NCBI GenBank assembly: GCA_037200045.1
Contig: JBBCHM010000002.1
Coordinates: forward strand, 1,441,779-1,505,778
From: Rhizomicrobium sp.
GTDB taxonomy: Bacteria > Pseudomonadota > Alphaproteobacteria > Micropepsales > Micropepsaceae
DNA: 64,000 nucleotides
Direction: 5' to 3'
A program made the translations under genes and the position numbers. Positions 1 through 7,379 of the stretch are shown piece after piece. Position 1 is the stretch's first letter; each line of letters starts with the position of its first letter. The notes below the pieces were generated by a model. It was not told the origin of the DNA. It did no database searches and saw only the letters and a list, made by a program, of their open reading frames with translations.

Positions 1-1831
1 CGGGCTCGGCCAGCGCGATGGCCGACATCTTGCGGATCACCGCCTCGGTGCGGTCGAGCGTGGCGCCTTCCGGCAATTGCGCGAAGCCGACGAGATATTG
101 CTTGTCCTGCACCGGCACGAAGCCCGGCGGCACGATCTGGAAGCCGACATAGGTCAGGCCGATCAGCACGGCATACACTATAAGAGCGGCCGCCTTGCGG
201 CCGAGCAGGCCGGTGACGCCCGCGCCGTAGCGCTCCGAGCCCGAGCGGAACAACCCATTAAAGCGGCGGAAGAAGCCGCCGAACACGCGGTCCATGCCGC
301 GCGACAGGCCGTCCTTTGGCGCATCGTGTGCTTTCAGCAGCGTCGCGGCCAGCGCCGGCGACAGGGTGAGCGAGTTGAACGCGGAGATCACGGTCGAGAA
401 CGCGATGGTGAGGGCGAACTGGCGATAGAACTCGCCGGTCAATCCGCTGATGAAGGCGATGGGCACGAACACCGCGCACAGCACCAGCGCGATGGCGACG
501 ATCGGGCCGGTGACCTCCGACATCGCCTTCAGCGTGGCGTCGCGCGGCGACAGGCCGGCCTCGATGTTGCGCTCGACGTTCTCGACCACGACGATGGCGT
601 CGTCGACCACGATGCCGATGGCGAGCACAAGGCCAAACAGCGACAGCGCGTTGATGGAAAAGCCGAAGGCGAACAGGAAGGCGAAGGTGCCGATGATGGA
701 GATCGGCACGGCGAGCAGCGGGATGATGGAGGCGCGCCAGGTCTGCAGGAACAGGATCACCACCAGCACGACCAGCGCCACCGCCTCGAGCAGGGTGTGG
801 ATCACCGCCGTGATGGAATCGCGCACGAACACGGTCGGGTCGTAGACGATCGCGTAGTCGAGCCCTTGCGGGAAACTCTTCTTGAGCTCCTCCATCGTGG
901 CGCGGACCTGGGTGGAGATCGCGATGGCGTTGGAGCCCGGCGCCTGGAAGATCGGCACCGCCACCGCCTGCTTGTTGTCGAGCAGCGAGCGCAGGCCGTA
1001 TTGCGAGGCGTCGATCTCGACCCGCGCCACGTCGCCCAGCCGCGTGATCGTGCCGGCGGCATCGCGCTTGATGACGATGGCCTTGAACTCTTCGGGGTCG
1101 GACAGGCGGCCCTGCACGTTGATCGGAAGCTGCAGCAGGCCCCCCGAGCCATAGGGCGGCCCGTTGATCACGCCGGCGGAGACCTGGACGTTCTGCTGGC
1201 GGATGGCATTGACGACATCATCGGCGGTCAGGTTGCGCTCGGCGATCTTTTCGGGATTGAGCCACACCCGCATGGCGTAATCGCCCGAGCCGAAAAGCTG
1301 CACGGCGCCGACGCCCTCGATCTTCGCCAGCCGGTCGACGACGTTCAGCACCGCGTAATTGTGCAGATAGAGCATGTCGTAGCGGCCGTCCGGCGATATC
1401 AGATGCACCAGCATTGTGAGGTCGGGCGACGACTTGGTCGTGGTGACGCCGAGATTGCGCGTCACGTCGGGCAGGCGCGGCAGCGCCTGGTTGACGCGGT
1501 TCTGCACCATCTGCTGCGCCAGGTTCGGATCGGTGCCCAGCTTGAAGGTGACGGTGAGCGTCAGCGTGCCATCCGACGCCGCTTGCGACGACATATAGAG
1601 CATGCCTTCGACGCCGTTGATCTGCTCCTCCAGCGGAGTCGCCACCGTGTCGGCGATGGTGTTGGGATTGGCGCCGGGGAACATCGCCTTCACCACCACC
1701 GAAGGCGGCACGACCTCGGGATATTCCGAGATCGGCAATTGCGTCAGCGCGATCAGGCCCGCCAGGAAGATGACGACCGAGATCACGCCGGCGAAGATCG
1801 GCCGGTCGATGAAGAATTTGGACAAGTTCAC
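1..1831 (-). CDS. RND efflux transporter permease (MexF/AcrB, HAE1 type), partial
   Basis: Inner-membrane proton/drug antiporter of a tripartite efflux pump. About 610 residues are visible; families of this type run to about 1050, so the C-terminal 40% lies left of the window. The reading begins at a GTG preceded by AGGGGG. The N-terminus (NLSKFFIDRPIFAGVIS) is the usual first helix, and the TM4 motif VVDDAIVVVENVE, with the paired proton-relay aspartates near residues 409-410, is intact. The adaptor gene lies 54 bp upstream on the same strand, so the two form an operon. Substrate cannot be told from sequence. Confidence 0.95.
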   Translation of the reverse strand, partial: MNLSKFFIDRPIFAGVISVVIFLAGLIALTQLPISEYPEVVPPSVVVKAMFPGANPNTIADTVATPLEEQINGVEGMLYMSSQAASDGTLTLTVTFKLGTDPNLAQQMVQNRVNQALPRLPDVTRNLGVTTTKSSPDLTMLVHLISPDGRYDMLYLHNYAVLNVVDRLAKIEGVGAVQLFGSGDYAMRVWLNPEKIAERNLTADDVVNAIRQQNVQVSAGVINGPPYGSGGLLQLPINVQGRLSDPEEFKAIVIKRDAAGTITRLGDVARVEIDASQYGLRSLLDNKQAVAVPIFQAPGSNAIAISTQVRATMEELKKSFPQGLDYAIVYDPTVFVRDSITAVIHTLLEAVALVVLVVILFLQTWRASIIPLLAVPISIIGTFAFLFAFGFSINALSLFGLVLAIGIVVDDAIVVVENVERNIEAGLSPRDATLKAMSEVTGPIVAIALVLCAVFVPIAFISGLTGEFYRQFALTIAFSTVISAFNSLTLSPALAATLLKAHDAPKDGLSRGMDRVFGGFFRRFNGLFRSGSERYGAGVTGLLGRKAAALIVYAVLIGLTYVGFQIVPPGFVPVQDKQYLVGFAQLPEGATLDRTEAVIRKMSAIALAEP

Positions 1832-1885
1832 GGGCGTTTCCCCCTGTTCTTATTATTGCTTATAGCCCGGACAGCGGTGGGGCGC

Positions 1886-3094
1886 TCAGCGCGCCGCCAC
1901 CTGCTGACGGGGATCGACCACGGCGCCCGGCAGCACGCGCTGCAGCCCGTCGACGATGATGCGGTCGCCGGCGTGCAATCCGGCGGTCACGATGCGGCGG
2001 CCGCCCACCGTCCGTCCCAGTTCGATCTCGCGGAAATCCGCCTTGTGGTCGGTGCCGACGACATAGACATAGCGCTTGGACTGGTCGTTCTGGACGGCGT
2101 CTTCCGGCACCAGCAGGACCTTGCGGTTGGTCGCATCGCCCAGCCGGACGGTGACGAACATGCCCGGAACCAGCGCGCCGTCGGTGTTGGCGAAGCGGGC
2201 GCGAGCGCGGATCGTGCCGCTGGAAACGTCGATCTTGTTGTCGAAGCTTTCGATATTGCCGCTATAGACGCGGTCGTCGCCCTGGATGGTGAGCTGGACC
2301 GGAAGGCGCTGCTCCTGCCCCGCCGTCGAGGCATTCTGGTGGATCGAGCGCAGATAGGTCTGCTCGTCGACCTCGAAGTCGGCATAGATGCTGTCGCTGG
2401 CGACGATGCTGGTCAAGAGCGGGGCGTTCGCGCCCGCCTGCACCAGATTGCCGACGGTGATCTCGGCGCGGCTGACCCGGCCGTCGATCGGCGCCTTGAC
2501 ATAAGCATGCTCGACATCGAGCCGGGCCTGCGCCAGGGCCGCCTGCGCCGACTTGATATTCGCGGCGCCGACGCCGGCGGCGTTGTCGCGCTGATCGTAA
2601 AGGTCGCGCGCCACCGCGTTCGCGGCCATCAGGCGCTGGGCGCGCTCGAGCTGGACCTTGGCCAGATGGTCGTTGCTGTTGGCGCTGGCGAGATCGGCCT
2701 CGGCCTTCGCCACCGCCGCTTCATAGGGACGCGGATCGATGACCAGAAGGATATCGCCCTTGTGGACCACCTGGCCGTCCTTGAAGCGGATTTCGGTGAT
2801 GCGGCCGCTGACCTCCGGGCGGATATCGGCGGAATTGACCGCCGCCAGGCGGCCGGAAAAGTCGGACCACACCCGCACGCTCTGCGGCTGGACCGACGCA
2901 ACCGTCACGACGGCCGGGGGCGGCGCGGCGGCCGGCGCCGAGCCGCCTTCGCTCGCCATGGCCGCGGCACCCAGCAGAAGGGCCACCGCCAGACCCGCGA
3001 GAACCGGGCGTTTCCTCAGGAAAGACAAGGGCTTGGACACGAGGGGCGTTCCGACGAACTTGTCGGTTCGGACGAGATCGGCAATATGAGACAT
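1886..3094 (-). CDS. RND efflux periplasmic adaptor (MexE/AcrA type)
   Basis: Membrane-fusion protein of 402 residues linking the downstream permease to an outer-membrane channel. A membrane anchor spans about residues 28-47. Then come the lipoyl-like halves (VSGRITEIRFKDGQVVHKGD, later GRVSRAEITVGNLVQAG), a helical hairpin and the beta-barrel/MP domains. I place the start at the ATG preceded by GGAGGG, 19 codons inside the longest reading; the longer start would run through one of the operator-like sites. No TolC-like gene follows in the visible part. Divergent TetR regulator upstream. Confidence 0.93.
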   Translation of the reverse strand: MSHIADLVRTDKFVGTPLVSKPLSFLRKRPVLAGLAVALLLGAAAMASEGGSAPAAAPPPAVVTVASVQPQSVRVWSDFSGRLAAVNSADIRPEVSGRITEIRFKDGQVVHKGDILLVIDPRPYEAAVAKAEADLASANSNDHLAKVQLERAQRLMAANAVARDLYDQRDNAAGVGAANIKSAQAALAQARLDVEHAYVKAPIDGRVSRAEITVGNLVQAGANAPLLTSIVASDSIYADFEVDEQTYLRSIHQNASTAGQEQRLPVQLTIQGDDRVYSGNIESFDNKIDVSSGTIRARARFANTDGALVPGMFVTVRLGDATNRKVLLVPEDAVQNDQSKRYVYVVGTDHKADFREIELGRTVGGRRIVTAGLHAGDRIIVDGLQRVLPGAVVDPRQQVAAR

Positions 3095-3109
3095 GGGTCC
3101 CTCCAATTC

Positions 3110-3125
3110 TGTAGCGCCCGATACA
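3110..3125. promoter_or_regulatory. Operator-like palindrome 1 (TGTAGC-N6-TACA)
   Basis: TGTAGCGCCCGATACA. The outer arms TCTGTA/TACAGA (3108-3127) are perfect with an 8-nt spacer. It sits 16 bp upstream of the adaptor start, in the region shared with the divergent tetR gene. TGTA-N8-TACA symmetry is common for TetR-family operators; that this TetR binds here is inference. Confidence 0.55.
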
Positions 3126-3159
3126 GATATAGACTGGAAGTCGCCGTTCAAGGTACTTA

Positions 3160-3175
3160 TGTAGCAAGCGGTACA
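3160..3175. promoter_or_regulatory. Operator-like palindrome 2 (TGTAGC-N6-TACA)
   Basis: TGTAGCAAGCGGTACA, the same TGTAGC-N6-TACA pattern as the site exactly 50 bp to the left. It lies 26 bp upstream of the tetR start. Two matching sites in one 107-bp divergent region support joint control of the pump and its regulator. Confidence 0.5.
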
Positions 3176-3201
3176 AAAAAATGCTCATGGGAGGCAAAAA
3201 A

Positions 3202-3840
3202 ATGAAGATCGGCCGCCCGCGCAGCTTTTGCGTGGAGGATGCGCTGGACCGCGCGATGGATGTGTTCTGGCGCAAAGGCTACCAGGCCGCGTCGCTCAGC
3301 GATCTGACCGAGGCGATGGGTATCAACGCGCCCAGTCTCTACGCCTGTTTCGACAACAAGGAAGGCCTGTTCCGCGCCGTGCTGGATCGCTACGAGGACG
3401 CCGGCAAGGGTTTCCTGCAGGAGGTGATGGACGCGCCGACCTCGCGCGCCTCGGCGGAACTTTTCCTCAAGGGCGTTGCCGCCCGCGCGACCGATCCCGA
3501 CAACCATCCGCCGGGCTGCCTTCTGTTGCAGAGCGGGCTGGCGGGCGAGGACCAGCGCATCCCGAACGAATTGGCGCGGTACCGCGCCGAGAAGGAATTG
3601 GCGCTGCGCGAGCGCTTCGCCTGCGCGCAACGGCTGGGTGACCTGCCGGCCGGCGCCGACCCCGCCGCCCTGGCGCGCTATCTCGTGACCGTGGCGAACG
3701 GCATGTGCGTCCAGGCCTCGGCCGGCGCGAAGGCGGAAGATTTGCTGATGGTCGCGGAGTTGGCCCTGGCGGCATGGCCCGCCGGCGAACCCGCCAAGCG
3801 CGGCAAGACGGCCAAGCAGAAGGCCGACGCCGGGACGTAG
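3202..3840 (+). CDS. TetR/AcrR family regulator of the RND pump
   Basis: 212 residues. The N-terminal TetR helix-turn-helix (about residues 10-60: ALDRAMDVFWRKGYQAASLSDLTEAMGI...SLYACFDNKEGLF) is followed by a less conserved ligand-binding half ending in a Lys-rich tail. The start is the ATG after GGGAGG (3189-3194). An ATG at 3181 would add seven residues but has no ribosome site. Its divergent placement from the efflux operon, with two operator-like sites between, makes it the likely local repressor. The inducing ligand is unknown. Confidence 0.92.
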   Translation: MKIGRPRSFCVEDALDRAMDVFWRKGYQAASLSDLTEAMGINAPSLYACFDNKEGLFRAVLDRYEDAGKGFLQEVMDAPTSRASAELFLKGVAARATDPDNHPPGCLLLQSGLAGEDQRIPNELARYRAEKELALRERFACAQRLGDLPAGADPAALARYLVTVANGMCVQASAGAKAEDLLMVAELALAAWPAGEPAKRGKTAKQKADAGT

Positions 3841-3894
3841 AGTCGTTTCGGAATAGAGCCGTTTTAGTTTGGATTGGATCGTTGAAAACCAATC

Positions 3895-3972
3895 GTCATC
3901 GCCCGCTTCATGCGGGGCGATCCAATTTAACCGCAAGAAAAAATGGGTTGCCCGGACAAGCCGGGCAATGAC
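3895..3972. repeat. REP/BIME-like paired palindrome A
   Basis: Two short palindromic units in inverted orientation: GTCAT-CGCCCGC-ttcat-GCGGGGCG at 3895 onward, and the reverse of GTCATT-GCCCGG-cttgt-CCGGGC ending at 3972. A perfect 10-bp inverted repeat (AGAGCCGTTT at 3855-3864, AAACGGCTCT at 3999-4008) encloses them. The family recurs at 21.4 and 26.6 kb. It sits after tetR and may also work as a transcript-end structure. Confidence 0.7.
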
Positions 3973-4095
3973 GCCTTTATTTGGGTGACGTCAAATCGAA
4001 ACGGCTCTGGATGAAATTATGGCGGGCCGCGCCCGATGATGATGGGCACTATGTTTACGCCATCGCCCTCTGACCGTCTGTCATGCCCTTGCGGG

Positions 4096-4116
4096 ATGTA
4101 CGCCAGAGACGTACAT
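4096..4116. promoter_or_regulatory. Palindrome upstream of brnT (likely TA operator)
   Basis: ATGTACG-ccagaga-CGTACAT, perfect 7-bp arms and a 7-nt spacer, ending 8 bp before the chosen GTG of brnT. brnTA-type operons are autoregulated through the antitoxin, so this is the expected operator position. An ATG at 4083 would put the palindrome inside the coding region, which argues for the later start. Confidence 0.55.
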
Positions 4117-4124
4117 TTTGGCTC

Positions 4125-4397
4125 GTGAAATATGTGTTCGATCCGGCGAAGGACAAAACCAACCGGGCGAAGCATGGGATTTCCTTGGTCTTGGCCGAGG
4201 TTCTGTTCGCAGGGCCGCACATATCGATGGCGGACGATCGGTTTGAGTATGGCGAGGTTCGCGAAGTCGCTTTCGGACTCATCAACGATCGCCTTTTCGC
4301 GTGTGTTTATGCCGACCGTGGCCAGGAGCGGCGCGTGATCTCGCTCCGCAAGGCGACGAAATCAGAGGTGAAGCGCTATGGCAAAGACCTTGAGTAA
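4125..4397 (+). CDS. brnT: BrnT family toxin
   Basis: A 90-residue BrnT/DUF497 protein, an RNase-fold toxin of type II toxin-antitoxin modules. The family signature is clear: FDPAKDKTNRAKHGISL at the N-terminus, then AxxVLFAGPHI, and a C-terminal RVISLRKATKSEVKRYG. The GTG start gives the normal family length; no strong ribosome site is visible. It overlaps the antitoxin gene by 20 bp. It lies just outside the left end of the integrated element. Confidence 0.88.
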   Translation: MKYVFDPAKDKTNRAKHGISLVLAEVLFAGPHISMADDRFEYGEVREVAFGLINDRLFACVYADRGQERRVISLRKATKSEVKRYGKDLE

Positions 4398-4707
4398 GGC
4401 GGCGCGCGATGCGCTGGCGGCAACGAAATGGGCCAAGATCGACGCCATGACCGACGAAGACATCGCGCGGCAGATTGCTTCCAATCCCGACGCGGCGCCT
4501 GACATGGCTCCAGAGATCGATGTGCGCGCGATCCGGCGCGCCGCCGGCATGACGCAAGCAGAGTTCGCCGCTGCTTACGAATTCAGCATCCGCACTGTGC
4601 AGGAATGGGAGCGCGGCGCGAAAAAACCGAGTGGGCCTGCGCGAACCTTGTTGCGTGCCATCAAGGCCGACCCGGAAGGCTTGCGAAAAGCCCTCGCCAC
4701 CGCATAG
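4378..4707 (+). CDS. brnA: HTH-domain antitoxin paired with BrnT
   Basis: 109 residues. The N-terminal half (MTDEDIARQIASNPDAAPDMAPE) looks like the toxin-contacting region of BrnA. The C-terminal half is an XRE-type helix-turn-helix (IRRAAGMTQAEFAAAYEFSIRTVQEWERG, about residues 55-85) instead of the ribbon-helix-helix of classical BrnA. Overlap with brnT and the palindrome upstream fit an autoregulated TA pair. Naming it BrnA rests on position; it could equally be called an XRE antitoxin. Confidence 0.8.
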   Translation: MAKTLSKAARDALAATKWAKIDAMTDEDIARQIASNPDAAPDMAPEIDVRAIRRAAGMTQAEFAAAYEFSIRTVQEWERGAKKPSGPARTLLRAIKADPEGLRKALATA

Positions 4708-4735
4708 GGCTGCGGCGGCAACAGATATAGCAATT

Positions 4736-4750
4736 TGGCGGACAGGGTGG
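4736..4750. other. attL (left copy of 15-bp direct repeat)
   Basis: TGGCGGACAGGGTGG, identical to 14765-14779 inside tRNA-Ser. Bases on both sides differ from the right copy, so the core is exactly 15 bp. It lies 28 bp after the antitoxin gene stop. Confidence 0.85.
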
Positions 4751-4861
4751 TTGTCACCTGTTCGGTCTACTTCAATGGCTTAGCCTGTCAACCGGTCCTA
4801 TCCGGACCAACTGAACTCAAAAGAGAATTTCCTGCATCGTCAAACTGCGGGAGCGGCTGCC

Positions 4862-5344
4862 ATGCGTGACTTCACGATGGTATCGCCGCGCATCTGGATG
4901 TCGCCGAAATTTTGGGCGTTGCCCTCAAACGAGGAACGCTTCGTCTACCTCTATGTGCTGACCGGGCAGCACCAGAACGGCGCAGGCGCCTACCATTTGC
5001 CGGTGGGCTACGCCGCTGCCGATCTTCGAAGCACGCCAGTGGCCGTCACGGCAGCGCTAGGCGAGCTCAATCAGGCGGGCTTGATCGAATTCGACCCAGC
5101 GACCAGCGAGGTGCTGATCGTCGGTTGGTTTGATCTATGCAAGCCACAGAACGCAAAGCACTACGAGGGCGTGAAGCGCCGCATCGCACAGCTACTGTCT
5201 GCACGCTTGCGGGACATTGCGGAGGCGGACGCAGCCCGGGCTTGGGCTGAATGCGAAGCGGGCCGAGCCGCCAGGGCGCTCCAAGCCGCGCCGTCATCGT
5301 CGCAACGCTCGATGAGCAGCGTCCTGCTACGGAACGTCAAATGA
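4862..5344 (+). CDS. Putative phage replication/winged-helix protein
   Basis: 160 residues, first gene of the element. The opening (MVSPRIWMSPKFWALPSNEERFVYLYVLTGQHQNGAGAYHLP) resembles the N-terminal winged-helix region of phage replisome-organiser/DnaT-like proteins, where a short WFDLCKP-type strand follows. The C-terminal 40 residues are Ala-rich and probably helical. No nuclease or helicase motif is seen. Stop and next start overlap as ATGA. Function is inferred from similarity to phage replication modules only. Confidence 0.55.
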   Translation: MRDFTMVSPRIWMSPKFWALPSNEERFVYLYVLTGQHQNGAGAYHLPVGYAAADLRSTPVAVTAALGELNQAGLIEFDPATSEVLIVGWFDLCKPQNAKHYEGVKRRIAQLLSARLRDIAEADAARAWAECEAGRAARALQAAPSSSQRSMSSVLLRNVK

Positions 5345-5577
5345 GCACCATCGATACAGTACCTATACCCTATGCAGACGGTCTCCATACACCGAGACCG
5401 AAACCATACCGAAACCAGACTGGGACTGAGACCCAAACCGGTACCGTGAGACCACGGGCTGTGGATGAAAGCTTGCGGTCAGCCCTTGAGCGACTTGCCC
5501 AACGCCGTCGCCTGCGACCGGCACCGAAGAAGAAGGCAACGAGCGAGACGCCGTGGTGGTTGGAGAGCGACCGATGA
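5341..5577 (+). CDS. Hypothetical element protein
   Basis: 78 residues, starting at the ATG of an ATGA overlap with the preceding gene, which suggests translational coupling. The middle is basic and Thr/Pro-rich; the end is strongly basic (RLAQRRRLRPAPKKK). No domain recognised. It could be a nucleic-acid-binding accessory to the upstream replication-like protein. Confidence 0.5.
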   Translation: MSTIDTVPIPYADGLHTPRPKPYRNQTGTETQTGTVRPRAVDESLRSALERLAQRRRLRPAPKKKATSETPWWLESDR

Positions 5578-5706
5578 TCGCTACCCCGGTGGGGGGGCGG
5601 TTTCCGCCACGCCTGCCCCGAGTAACCGCATTGGGGATCACGGAGAGATTTTTTTTCACGGGGAATATTCCGATCAATCGAACTTTTTCAAAGAACGGAG
5701 GACATC

Positions 5707-6279
5707 GTGAGGGGCGGTAGGCGAGAGGGGGCCGGAAGAAAATCCGGCGTTCCGAACAAGCCTAAGTTGCAATTGGTCGCCCAGGACGGCGAGCTGCTGG
5801 CGGCCGCACCTCACTCGCCAAAATCCAAGATGGCCGCGATGCGGCGGCACGTTGCCTGGATGGTCGCGACCGGAATGTCAGGGGACGAGATCGCGGCCGC
5901 GATGGGACTGACGTGCGACAAGCTCAAGGCCGTCTTCGCTCGCGAGCTCGAGCATGGCTATGCCATCGCGCGCGCCGAACTGGTCGCACGGTTCCTCGCC
6001 GCCGGCGACGCCGGCAAGGTCAACGCCGACAAAAAGCTCGAAGAACTGACCGCAGCGATGCGGTCGGGCCTTGGTGGAGCGGCTCCAACAATGGGCAAAA
6101 AGGCAGCAGCCGCTGCCGGCGCGCGCGATGCCGTCGCGCGCGGCGGAATATTCGCGCCGCCGCGGCCGCCTGCGGGCGTTGGAAAAAAAGAGTGGGCGAA
6201 TCACCGCGCTGCAGATGCCGCGGTCGGCACATCATGGGAGGAACTCTCGGGTGACGCAAAAGATGGAGCGCCCAATTGA
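5707..6279 (+). CDS. Small terminase-like / DNA-packaging HTH protein
   Basis: 190 residues with a GTG start after GGAGG. It opens with GGRREGAGRKSGVPNK, an N-terminus often seen on phage small terminase subunits and related packaging proteins. A helix-turn-helix follows (about residues 48-80: WMVATGMSGDEIAAAMGLTCDKLKAVFARELEHG), then an Ala/Lys-rich tail. If it is TerS it should bind a packaging site on the element or on a helper. No TerL gene is present in the window, so its partner must come from elsewhere if it works at all. Confidence 0.55.
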   Translation: MRGGRREGAGRKSGVPNKPKLQLVAQDGELLAAAPHSPKSKMAAMRRHVAWMVATGMSGDEIAAAMGLTCDKLKAVFARELEHGYAIARAELVARFLAAGDAGKVNADKKLEELTAAMRSGLGGAAPTMGKKAAAAAGARDAVARGGIFAPPRPPAGVGKKEWANHRAADAAVGTSWEELSGDAKDGAPN

Positions 6280-6497
6280 CCATCGATGATTTCGACGACG
6301 ATGAGCGCGATGCCATCTGGGCGGAGTACGCAAAATTTCAGGGCGAACAGCAGACAGACGGAGTGGCAAATGCCCATGTGCAGCTGTACCGCCGCGCCGC
6401 CGCCGGCAACGCGCAAGCTGCGATCATCTGCCTGATGCTGAACAATCCGCTGTCGCCGTTGGCCAAATTCCTCACGTCAGATCGAGCAACGAATTGA
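6276..6497 (+). CDS. Small acidic hypothetical protein
   Basis: 73 residues. The TTG start overlaps the preceding stop as TTGA. The N-terminus is very acidic (DDFDDDERDAIWAEY), followed by an Ala-rich helical segment with Cys. No domain recognised. Tight packing in the structural-gene run supports it being real. Confidence 0.45.
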   Translation: MTIDDFDDDERDAIWAEYAKFQGEQQTDGVANAHVQLYRRAAAGNAQAAIICLMLNNPLSPLAKFLTSDRATN

Positions 6498-6691
6498 CCG
6501 GCGCGCAGATGCCCATGGCAGTTGACCGCGATTCCCAAAATCAGATAGACCATCGTTGCTTCGTCGCCGTGATGGCGAGAGGCCCCCAGGAAGTGCCGGC
6601 GCGACGCCGGGCGGAATGGTCACAAAGGCAACGTGATCCGCGCCATCGGGCGCACCGCAGCACCATGGGAGGCCTCGGCAGTGAGCCGTGA
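6494..6691 (+). CDS. Possible small coupled ORF
   Basis: 65 residues, again opening on a TTGA overlap and ending 11 bp inside the prohead protease gene. It would fill the only gap in this gene run, but its basic Arg-rich C-terminus looks like out-of-frame translation. Weakly supported. A remnant of removed terminase/portal DNA is another possibility. Confidence 0.25.
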   Translation: MTGAQMPMAVDRDSQNQIDHRCFVAVMARGPQEVPARRRAEWSQRQRDPRHRAHRSTMGGLGSEP

Positions 6692-7379
6692 TCTCGAAAA
6701 TCGTTTCGGACTGCCGCTGGCATGCAAATTCGCGCCAGTCGATGATTCCGGCCTGTTCGAGGGTTACGCCAGCACATTCGGCGGTCCCCCCGACACGTTC
6801 GGCGACGTCGTTGCGCCTGGCGCGTTCAAGCAGACCCTGAGTGAGCATCGCGGGGCGGGCACAATGCCGGCGATGCTTTGGGCGCACGATCAGAATCAGC
6901 CGATCGGCAAGTGGCTCGATATGTCGGAGGACGGTGTCGGGCTCAAAGCAGTCGGGCGCCTCACGCTCGGCGTTGAACGCGCACGTGAAGCGCGAGCGCT
7001 GATGAAGGATGGCGCCCTGGGCCTGTCGATCGGATTCCGAACGCGCGATGCGTCGAAGCTCGATGGCGATGCTGGCCGGCGCATGCTCAAGAATGTGAAC
7101 CTCTTCGAAACCTCTGCGGTCGCGATGCCCGCCAACTCACGCGCGCGGATTACGGCCGTGAAGTCAGGCCTCGGCGCCGACGAGATCACGGATCCTCGCG
7201 CGTTCGAGAACTTCCTTCGCGAAGCAGGGTTCTCACGGGCGTTCGCGAAGGCAGTGACCGCCGCGGGCTTCAAAACCGCGGCCGCTCAGCTCGAACATGA
7301 CCGCCGCGGCAGCCTGGCGGAGTTTATCAAGGCCCAAACCATCGAAATCGACAAACTCACACGAAAGGTGAAGCAATGA
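6681..7379 (+). CDS. HK97 family prohead protease
   Basis: 232 residues. Serine protease that matures the capsid by cutting the scaffold (delta) domain of the major capsid protein. Family signatures are present: FEGYASTFGGPPDTFGDVVAPGAF, the catalytic His in LWAHDQ (His69) and the catalytic Ser in GLSIGF (Ser116), then FETSAVAMPAN. I use the GTG at 6681 because GGAGG lies at 6668-6672; a longer GTG start at 6633 is possible. Its stop overlaps the capsid gene start by 4 bp. Confidence 0.92.
   Translation: MSRDLENRFGLPLACKFAPVDDSGLFEGYASTFGGPPDTFGDVVAPGAFKQTLSEHRGAGTMPAMLWAHDQNQPIGKWLDMSEDGVGLKAVGRLTLGVERAREARALMKDGALGLSIGFRTRDASKLDGDAGRRMLKNVNLFETSAVAMPANSRARITAVKSGLGADEITDPRAFENFLREAGFSRAFAKAVTAAGFKTAAAQLEHDRRGSLAEFIKAQTIEIDKLTRKVKQ

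Noticed and set aside
77..3205. A 1042-codon open frame on the plus strand across the RND operon
   Set aside because: Out-of-frame reading of the RND permease and adaptor genes on the other strand; Arg/His/Asp-rich with no domain, and the opposite strand has clear protein families throughout.
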